Origin: Saprospiraceae bacterium
GTDB taxonomy: Bacteria; Bacteroidota; Bacteroidia; Chitinophagales; Saprospiraceae
NCBI GenBank assembly: GCA_020852155.1
Contig: JADZBJ010000075.1
Span: 1 to 5,584, forward strand
Length of the DNA stretch: 5,584 nucleotides
Reading direction: 5' to 3'
Of this stretch, positions 1 through 5,058 are shown piece after piece. Made by a program: the position numbers and the translations under genes. Below the pieces are notes generated by a model. The model was not told the origin of the DNA and searched no databases. It saw only the letters and a list, made by a program, of their open reading frames with translations. Within the stretch, counting starts at the first letter, position 1; each line of letters starts with the position of its first letter.

Positions 1-346
1 AAACCTGAAACTGACCCTGTTGCTGTCGCTGCTTTTCGGCCTGATGCAGGTCGTCGCCTGGGTTTGGCTTTTTCAGAACAATATTCACCTGAACAGTTCG
101 ACCACTACGGGATTTCTGTATGTCATTTCGTTTGTCCACCTGGCCCACGTCATTGGCGGCATGCCTTTTTTATACCAGTTTTACCGGACGGCTAAAAAAC
201 GCATGGTAGATCCGGTCACGGTGCTGGTCTATTTTTCAGACCCGGAAAAGCGCCTGAAACTTCGGTTATTGACTATTTACTGGCATTTTCTGGATGGTTT
301 ATGGATTTATCTGGTGTTGTTTTTTGGGATTAATCAGTTGATATGA
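1..346 (+). CDS. Cytochrome c oxidase (heme-copper oxidase) subunit III, 3' part
   Basis: This is the C-terminal part of subunit III of a proton-pumping heme-copper oxidase, an inner-membrane subunit that packs against subunit I. The reading frame is already open at base 2 (NLKLTLLLSLLFG...), so the true start lies upstream of the window and the TTG at position 20 is only an internal codon. Three hydrophobic helices are visible: LLLSLLFGLMQVVAWVWLF, then GFLYVISFVHLAHVIGG, then LTIYWHFLDGLWIYLVLFF. The HLAHVIGG motif and the terminal YWHFLDGLWIYL motif are hallmarks of subunit III, and the protein ends just after the last helix as is usual in the family. About half of the normal length is present. 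The gene should be the tail of an oxidase cluster to the left. It runs in the same direction as the CHAT gene 48 bp downstream, but nothing suggests a functional link. No terminator hairpin follows the stop. Confidence 0.93.
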   Translation, partial: NLKLTLLLSLLFGLMQVVAWVWLFQNNIHLNSSTTTGFLYVISFVHLAHVIGGMPFLYQFYRTAKKRMVDPVTVLVYFSDPEKRLKLRLLTIYWHFLDGLWIYLVLFFGINQLI

Positions 347-394
347 ATTACCTTGTTGCGATAAATCAGACACGCATTTAATTCGATATGAACT

Positions 395-451
395 ATGCGT
401 ATCCTACTCACTTTCTGCTACACATTGTTTCTGTTCCTACAGGGCATTGCT
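395..451 (+). other. Signal peptide of the TPR-CHAT protein
   Basis: Residues 1-19 have one Arg at position 2, a hydrophobic core from Ile3 to Leu15, and a small-x-small end (Gly17-Ile18-Ala19) before Gln20-Asn21. This fits cleavage by signal peptidase I. There is no lipobox: Cys8 lies inside the hydrophobic core. An uncleaved N-terminal anchor is the alternative. Either way the TPR and CHAT domains would lie outside the cytoplasm. Confidence 0.75.
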
Positions 452-3340
452 CAAAATAGCCAATATTCAAGACCACAATTAGACAGCCTCTATATTCTAG
501 GACTTGAACTTTTTAAAACGGGCCAAAACACGCAAAGTGCAGAAATCCTACTAACTGCCTGCAAAGCATTTAACCTACAGAATCATCAAGATTCAATCCT
601 TTATGGCAACATATTGCACTATCTGGGCTCCGATTATATCGCTTTAAAAAAAAACGATGACGCTTGGCATTACCTGACTCAGGCATTGAACCTTCGCTAC
701 ATTGTACCAGGCCCCAGCCACCCTGATTACGCCAAAACCTTGAATAACATCTCCAATCTGGCCATGAATATGGATAAATTGGACGAAGCGGAGTCGTATG
801 TCATACAGGCACTCATCATCAAGGCAAGAAATCCGGGAAAAGATAATGGCCTGGATTACAGCAAGTCGCAAAGCATACTAACGCAGATACTTTTAAGGAA
901 AGGTAAATATGAGCAGGCTGATTCTGTCGCAACAGATTACATATTGCGTATTGAAAGATTTGTGGACACTTCAAGTTGGCCCTACGCCAGAGCAATAAGC
1001 CTTCAAGCGGCCGTCAAAACACGTCTGTATGACATAGAATCCGCCAAAAACCTCTACGACCGAGCATTGTACATTACAAAAAGAACAGGAGAAAACACAC
1101 CTGAATATCTGTCAGTTTTGCTTAATATTGGTCAGATTTATGCTAAATCAGGTCTACATGCAGCGGCTGAAAAACAGCAACAAGCAGCCGTTGACCTGGC
1201 ATTGAATTTACGCGGTAAAAATTCAGAAGAGTACGTTCTGGCACTGAGCAATCTGGGATATATTTTATTGCATCAGGGGCGTGTAAATCAGGCTTTGCCG
1301 ATATTGCATGAATCGCGAAAACTGGCAGAATCTGTTTTTGGCCTTCATAATACAGAAACCCTTCGCATTATAGGTAATCTCGGCTCAGCATATTATTATC
1401 TAGGAGATTTTTCACGCGCAAAACCACTGCTTGAAGAGCACTGGCAACTGATTGAGACCACTCAAAGGAGAGATGAGGAATATTTCAATGCCATGCACAA
1501 TTATGCACGCCTGCTTCATACGCTTCGAGACTATACATCGGCAGAGCATCTATATTTAAGATCTGAAAATGAATATAACCAAGCCTCACCTGCCAAATTC
1601 ATTGCATTACATAGTAATCTAGGACAGTTATATATTGACATGGGCAGGTTAGATCAGGCAGAAGTGCGCTTGAAAAAATCATTACAACAAATGGAAGCAG
1701 ATAATTCGAGGTTTACAGCCCAGCACCTGTCTGTTTTCTCAGATCTTGTATATATTTCTTACTTAAAAAAGGACACGTTTGGGATTTTACAATATGCTCA
1801 AAAAGGACTAAACTATCTTCAAAACCGGCTTCCTGCTGACATATCCTTTTTGTCCGAAACCGAATTATATGATGTCTCCAACTTTGCATTTGACCAATAT
1901 AACCGTTATTTTGAAATAGCCAAGGCTATTAATGAGCCACAGTTAAATACCATATGCCTTGAATATCAACTATTTGTTAAAAATTTTGTATTGGACTATA
2001 CAAAAGCCATCAGGCAAAAGGCAAATGAGACAAATGATAAATCCAAAAGAGCGGCCTGGACATCCGCCAGCCGTCGTTATGCCGCAGCAATTGATAACAC
2101 TACGGATCCAAAAAAGATTGAATCATTGCGAGCAAATTTTAACGCACAGGAAAAGCAATTACTGGGCACTATAAAGATTGAGCGTACTGCCAGTCTTCAA
2201 GCAATTATAAATGCCCTAAAAACCGATGAAGCCTGCATAGAATTTGTGCGATATAACGATGATAAAGGCCAATTCAGCTACCTGGCTTTTGTCATTACCT
2301 CAACCAATGCGACGCCCAGCCTTGTCGATTTGGGGAAGGAAAGTATTTTTGAAAGCCTGACAGGTCAGGGTGCGTTTCCATTCGCAGACAATTATGGCAA
2401 ATCTGGCCAGACAGATTTGTTTAAGCAGCTGATTGCACCGCTTTTACCTCATTTAACCGGAATTAAAACGATATGGTGCTCTGCAACTGGCTTGTTACAT
2501 GAAATCAATCCGAGCGCGATAAGTATGCCTAATGGCAATATTTGTGGCGACCGATTCCATTTTCACCTTATTAGCAACAATAGTAGCCTTGTGAGCCGAT
2601 CAAAGCCTCGTTTTACATCTCCGACCCATGCTGTTCTGGCTGGCGCAGTTGATTACGGGAAAAAGATATCAAATCTGGCTATCCCGGCAGAGCCACTTCC
2701 CTACGCCCGAGGCACGATGCAAACGGCCAAGAGATTGCTCGAAACTGCTGGCGCAGCGGTATCGTTCTTGTCGGATACTTCTGCAACAGAAATAAATATA
2801 ACCAAAGCGTGCGCTACAACCGACGTTGTAGACTGCATAAACTTCTTCAGCCACGCTTATTATCATCGCGATTCATCTATTCAGGAACCACACTTAAGCG
2901 GAATGAGCAATCCGATTCCATACAGGCCTAATCCGCTAGAATATGTAGGTATAATAGTGTCCAATGCTAATAATTTTCTATCCCGAAATAAAGAAATCAT
3001 GGATAACGGCTTACTAAACGGAATAGAGATCAGCCAACTCAACCTGAAAAACAATCAACTGGCATTTGTAACAGCGTGTTCAACCGCAAAAGGTGATATT
3101 GCTTCCAACGAAGGCATTTGGGGACTGGCGCGCGCATTTCGCCTGGCCGGGAGTCAGTATATCATACTTACACTCTGGCCCGTCAGAGACGATCATGCCA
3201 GTTTTTTTGTGGAGTCATTTTATCAGCACTGGTTGGCAGAAAAACGCAATATTCCTGAAGCATTTGAAGCCGCGCAACGAGAGGCTATGATACGCAACCC
3301 AGACCCTCATTACTGGGCAGGTTTTGTACTTTGGGAATAA
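395..3340 (+). CDS. Secreted TPR-CHAT caspase-like protease
   Basis: The 981-residue product is a TPR-repeat protein with a C-terminal CHAT (caspase HetF-associated with TPRs) peptidase domain. Residues 1-19 form a signal peptide (hydrophobic LLTFCYTLFLFLQGIA, likely cut after GIA), so the protein should act in the periplasm or outside. Residues about 69-475 hold roughly ten TPRs spaced 39-44 residues apart (for example NNISNLAMNMDKLDEAES and SNLGQLYIDMGRLDQAE), the spacing of kinesin-light-chain-type TPRs. A helical linker follows (about 480-600), then the CHAT domain (about 605-981). The catalytic His is probably His820 in FFSHAYYH and the nucleophile Cys895 in FVTACSTAKG, followed by NEGIWGLARAFRLAG, LTLWPVRDD and the usual ending HYWAGFVLWE. 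The ATG at 395 is the first possible start because an in-frame TGA lies at 389-391; another ATG at 388 is out of frame. No Shine-Dalgarno is seen. The natural substrate is unknown; the neighbouring anti-sigma-like protein is a candidate. The family assignment is firm; protease activity is inferred from the intact dyad. Confidence 0.93.
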   Translation: MRILLTFCYTLFLFLQGIAQNSQYSRPQLDSLYILGLELFKTGQNTQSAEILLTACKAFNLQNHQDSILYGNILHYLGSDYIALKKNDDAWHYLTQALNLRYIVPGPSHPDYAKTLNNISNLAMNMDKLDEAESYVIQALIIKARNPGKDNGLDYSKSQSILTQILLRKGKYEQADSVATDYILRIERFVDTSSWPYARAISLQAAVKTRLYDIESAKNLYDRALYITKRTGENTPEYLSVLLNIGQIYAKSGLHAAAEKQQQAAVDLALNLRGKNSEEYVLALSNLGYILLHQGRVNQALPILHESRKLAESVFGLHNTETLRIIGNLGSAYYYLGDFSRAKPLLEEHWQLIETTQRRDEEYFNAMHNYARLLHTLRDYTSAEHLYLRSENEYNQASPAKFIALHSNLGQLYIDMGRLDQAEVRLKKSLQQMEADNSRFTAQHLSVFSDLVYISYLKKDTFGILQYAQKGLNYLQNRLPADISFLSETELYDVSNFAFDQYNRYFEIAKAINEPQLNTICLEYQLFVKNFVLDYTKAIRQKANETNDKSKRAAWTSASRRYAAAIDNTTDPKKIESLRANFNAQEKQLLGTIKIERTASLQAIINALKTDEACIEFVRYNDDKGQFSYLAFVITSTNATPSLVDLGKESIFESLTGQGAFPFADNYGKSGQTDLFKQLIAPLLPHLTGIKTIWCSATGLLHEINPSAISMPNGNICGDRFHFHLISNNSSLVSRSKPRFTSPTHAVLAGAVDYGKKISNLAIPAEPLPYARGTMQTAKRLLETAGAAVSFLSDTSATEINITKACATTDVVDCINFFSHAYYHRDSSIQEPHLSGMSNPIPYRPNPLEYVGIIVSNANNFLSRNKEIMDNGLLNGIEISQLNLKNNQLAFVTACSTAKGDIASNEGIWGLARAFRLAGSQYIILTLWPVRDDHASFFVESFYQHWLAEKRNIPEAFEAAQREAMIRNPDPHYWAGFVLWE
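3310..3340. other. 31-bp tail-to-tail overlap of the CHAT and anti-sigma-like genes
   Basis: The plus-strand CHAT gene stops at 3338-3340 and the minus-strand gene stops at 3310-3312 (TTA on the plus strand, read as TAA). The shared stretch codes for the conserved CHAT ending (HYWAGFVLWE) on one strand and for YSQSTKPAQ plus stop on the other. Neither gene has a private terminator before entering the other, so the transcripts should be antisense to each other at their 3' ends. Confidence 0.9.
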
Positions 3341-4215
3341 ACCTTCGCAAAATGATGCGCTGGATGGAAGCGATTGGTCAAGCATTTCCCCTGTAATGTC
3401 CTGAATTCAACAGATGTATCCTGATTACATTTGATCAAAGCCAACAACAAAAGGTACTCGGCTTTTTCTGCATGAGTTATACTTGACTTCAGTCTGCTCG
3501 CTCGTTTGGCATATTTAATAGCCAGAGTACAGTCATTCAACAAAAATGCAGCGTGTGCAGCTATCCAATTTGCCATGTTGTACTGCTGATGATCGGGAGT
3601 TATTTGACGCATTAAAGTAAGTACTTCTGCATATTGCTTTTGTCCAAAAGCCTTTTCAAGCGCTGTCAATTCAACTACCGGGGCACCTTCGGCCATGTAA
3701 GTGCCCGCCCCTACCGAATAGGCCAGTTCTTCTTGATAATAAGATGCTATGAGGGAGTCAAGGTTTTTGTTGACAGATTGGGCCGTTTTTTTATGATTCA
3801 AAGGCTGTATACGGTCCATCATATTCGCAGCCTTATCAGATTCGCCATGAGGAAGGCTATCCGGCACCTGTGCAGCCGGAACAGGTTGAGATTTTAAAGG
3901 ATCGGATGTCGCTGTCTGGCGATGTAAAAAAAACAACAATAATCCGGTGGTTATTGCAGCAAAAGCAAGTCCCAAAACAATGATCCAAATGATCTTTCGC
4001 TTTTTTGCTTTTCGGGCCTCGGCAATCGCAACTGCTTGAAGCGCCTGATGGAAAGCATAGGCCTCTTTATCCCGTAATGACGGGCCAATTTTTTGACGCA
4101 AAGCGACCTGCCTGGCCAAATCGGAATCGGCTGCCATTGTTTGCTCAAAATCAGCGCTTTCCGCAGCGCTCATATCGCCATCGAGATAGCGTTGTATATC
4201 TTCAGAATCCGGCAT
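3310..4215 (-). CDS. Anti-sigma-factor-like single-pass membrane protein with TPR-like C-terminal domain
   Basis: The 301-residue product starts with an acidic helical segment (DIQRYLDGDMSAAESADFEQ, then MAADSDLARQVALRQKI), the pattern typical of anti-sigma factor N-termini in which a short 'YLDGxMSxxExxxFE' stretch precedes helices. It lacks the His-Cys-Cys zinc motif of the ZAS class. A basic stretch (KKRK, residues 71-74) precedes one membrane helix at about 75-97, which predicts the N-terminus in the cytoplasm and the C-terminus in the periplasm. A Pro/Ser-rich low-complexity linker (about 101-150) leads to a helical C-terminal domain (about 180-290) with TPR-like units, for example LTALEKAFGQKQYAEVLTLM and AAFLLNDCTLAIKYAKRA. 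The gene lies 69 bp downstream of a sigma factor gene on the same strand, which supports an anti-sigma role. Its last nine codons and stop overlap the end of the CHAT gene. There is no clear ribosome binding site; an ATG seven bases upstream is out of frame. Sigma binding is inferred, not shown. Confidence 0.8.
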   Translation of the reverse strand: MPDSEDIQRYLDGDMSAAESADFEQTMAADSDLARQVALRQKIGPSLRDKEAYAFHQALQAVAIAEARKAKKRKIIWIIVLGLAFAAITTGLLLFFLHRQTATSDPLKSQPVPAAQVPDSLPHGESDKAANMMDRIQPLNHKKTAQSVNKNLDSLIASYYQEELAYSVGAGTYMAEGAPVVELTALEKAFGQKQYAEVLTLMRQITPDHQQYNMANWIAAHAAFLLNDCTLAIKYAKRASRLKSSITHAEKAEYLLLLALIKCNQDTSVEFRTLQGKCLTNRFHPAHHFAKVYSQSTKPAQ

Positions 4216-4245
4216 GGCTCATTTGTCGTTAAAATAAATTTGGTT

Positions 4246-4273
4246 TTAGAAACCGTTTTAAAACTGTTTCTAA
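4246..4273. repeat. 28-bp near-perfect palindrome between the sigma and anti-sigma-like genes
   Basis: The left arm is TTAGAAAC-C-GTTTT and the right arm AAAAC-T-GTTTCTAA. All positions pair except one symmetric pair (4254 with 4265), and the core GTTTTAAAAC (4255-4264) is a perfect 10-bp palindrome. It lies 11 bp past the sigma stop and 30 bp before the anti-sigma-like start. Neither strand shows a run of T after it, and the hairpin would have no natural loop and a mostly A/U stem, so it does not look like an intrinsic terminator. An operator for a dimeric regulator or an RNA processing or attenuation site is possible. Confidence 0.85.
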
Positions 4274-4284
4274 GAGGTTGTTAA

Positions 4285-4851
4285 TCACATGATTTCATTG
4301 TCGCCTTCCATCATTTTCAGGAGGGTATTCATGCACCTTAACCGCTGTTGTCGTGCGGTATTTGCATCTTTAATAGCCATTATTTCAACAATTTCCCCAT
4401 ACGAATAACCATCACTCCACAGCGACAGTAACTGTCGGCAAGGGTCGCCAAGTTTATCCAAATATTTATACAATCGTTGTTTGAATTCTACAATTTCAAG
4501 TAGTTCAAGAATAGATGGATCAGGTATAAATAACCTGAGATCCTCCGGTGTGACAGTATTCCCCCAATATTTTAGACGGCGCAGTTCATTATACCATTGG
4601 TGCTTGATAATTTCGATCAACATCCCGTAATAGTTATCATGCTCGGAACAACCCGTTATACGGGTTTTTTGCCATACCGCAGTAATGCCGACACTCAGAA
4701 AGTCCTTCCATAGATGCCTGGGGACTTTTAATGACTTCTGATATGCGAATACAGGAGGGCGTACCAGTTTATACAACCTGGCCAGGTTAATTTCATTCAA
4801 CGGGCAAAAAGCCGCCTTGAATACTGAATTTGTAATCTGCTGCTCACTCAT
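4285..4851 (-). CDS. RNA polymerase sigma factor, sigma-70 family, ECF type
   Basis: The 188-residue product has the two-domain length of an ECF sigma factor, which directs RNA polymerase to a small set of promoters. Region 2 spans about residues 22-96: LYKLVRPPVFAYQKSLKVPR, then LWKDFLSVGITAVWQK, then YYGMLIEIIKHQWYNELRRLKYW, the last matching regions 2.3-2.4 that melt and read the -10 element. Region 4 spans about 122-181: FKQRLYKYLDKLGDPCRQLL, then YSYGEIVEIMAIKDANTARQ acting as the helix-turn-helix for the -35 element, then RLRCMNTLLKMM. The region-4 form with CRQLL and NTARQQ is common in Bacteroidota. The connecting segment (about 97-120) is short and region 3 is absent, as expected. 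The gene begins the minus-strand pair with the anti-sigma-like gene 69 bp downstream and is divergent from the lipoprotein gene. No clear ribosome binding site or -33/-7 promoter is seen upstream. The promoter it recognises is unknown. Confidence 0.92.
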   Translation of the reverse strand: MSEQQITNSVFKAAFCPLNEINLARLYKLVRPPVFAYQKSLKVPRHLWKDFLSVGITAVWQKTRITGCSEHDNYYGMLIEIIKHQWYNELRRLKYWGNTVTPEDLRLFIPDPSILELLEIVEFKQRLYKYLDKLGDPCRQLLSLWSDGYSYGEIVEIMAIKDANTARQQRLRCMNTLLKMMEGDNEIM

Positions 4852-4995
4852 TTACGGGATAAAGGTATTTTTTTTTCCATTGTTGGTAACGTTTTGAGGA
4901 CTCAGGGTATTACTGCCTTGAAGCCTCATTTGTGCTTCATTTCCCTGCTAAACACCCGCCAGTCAAACATTTTTTTTGTAAAAAACAAGGTAAAA
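4852..4995. other. 144-bp divergent intergenic region with promoter-like and repeat elements
   Basis: This gap separates the start of the sigma gene (minus) from the lipoprotein gene (plus), so it must hold promoters for both. It contains a run of nine T (4868-4876), a run of eight T (4970-4977), a small palindrome TGAG-GA-CTCA (4895-4904), an inverted repeat TGAAGC/GCTTCA with a 9-base spacer (4919-4939), and a direct repeat of TCATTT at 4926 and 4937, exactly one helical turn apart. No sequence is a convincing match to the Bacteroidota TTTG / TAnnTTTG promoter. The last 15 bases before the lipoprotein ATG are A-rich, as in many leaders of this phylum. No small gene is seen here. Confidence 0.6.
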
Positions 4996-5058
4996 ATGAA
5001 AAAAACATTCCTTCCCTTCATTGCTTTCGTGCTGATAACCAGCATTTTTTTCGCCTGT
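4996..5058 (+). other. Lipoprotein signal peptide and lipidation cysteine
   Basis: Lys2-Lys3, a hydrophobic core from Phe5 to Phe19, then Ala20-Cys21 form a signal peptidase II site. Cys21 is codon TGT at 5056-5058. The motif IFFAC departs from the strict Leu-x-Ala/Gly-Cys lipobox at position -3, so confidence is moderate rather than high. Confidence 0.75.

Noticed and set aside
20..22. TTG as a start codon for the oxidase subunit III gene
   Set aside because: The same frame is open back to base 2 and continues the hydrophobic helix; the protein is only the C-terminal half of the family, so the gene simply begins upstream.
347..394. Promoter or terminator in the gap between the oxidase and CHAT genes
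   Set aside because: The 48 bp contain only partial matches (TTG at about 352, TAATTCG at about 380) with poor spacing, and no hairpin was found.
644..871. Minus-strand open frame of 75 codons inside the CHAT gene
   Set aside because: It lies wholly within well-supported TPR coding sequence and its translation shows no recognisable domain.
3634..3897. Plus-strand open frame of 87 codons opposite the anti-sigma-like gene
   Set aside because: It is antisense to a coherent coding frame with a membrane helix and TPR-like domain, and its product has no recognisable features.
4246..4273. Palindrome as an intrinsic terminator of the sigma gene
   Set aside because: No T run follows on the minus strand (the sequence continues AACCAAATTT), the stem is mostly A/U, and the perfect centre leaves no natural loop.
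395..4851. CRISPR type III-E (Craspase) locus, because of the TPR-CHAT plus sigma combination
   Set aside because: No repeat-spacer array, no gRAMP effector and no adaptation genes are visible, and the CHAT protein has a signal peptide. Only the functional analogy is kept.
4864..4871. TACCTTTA on the minus strand as a -7 element (TAnnTTTG) for the sigma gene
   Set aside because: The final G is missing, no TTTG lies at the right distance upstream, and it sits so near the ATG that almost no leader would remain.
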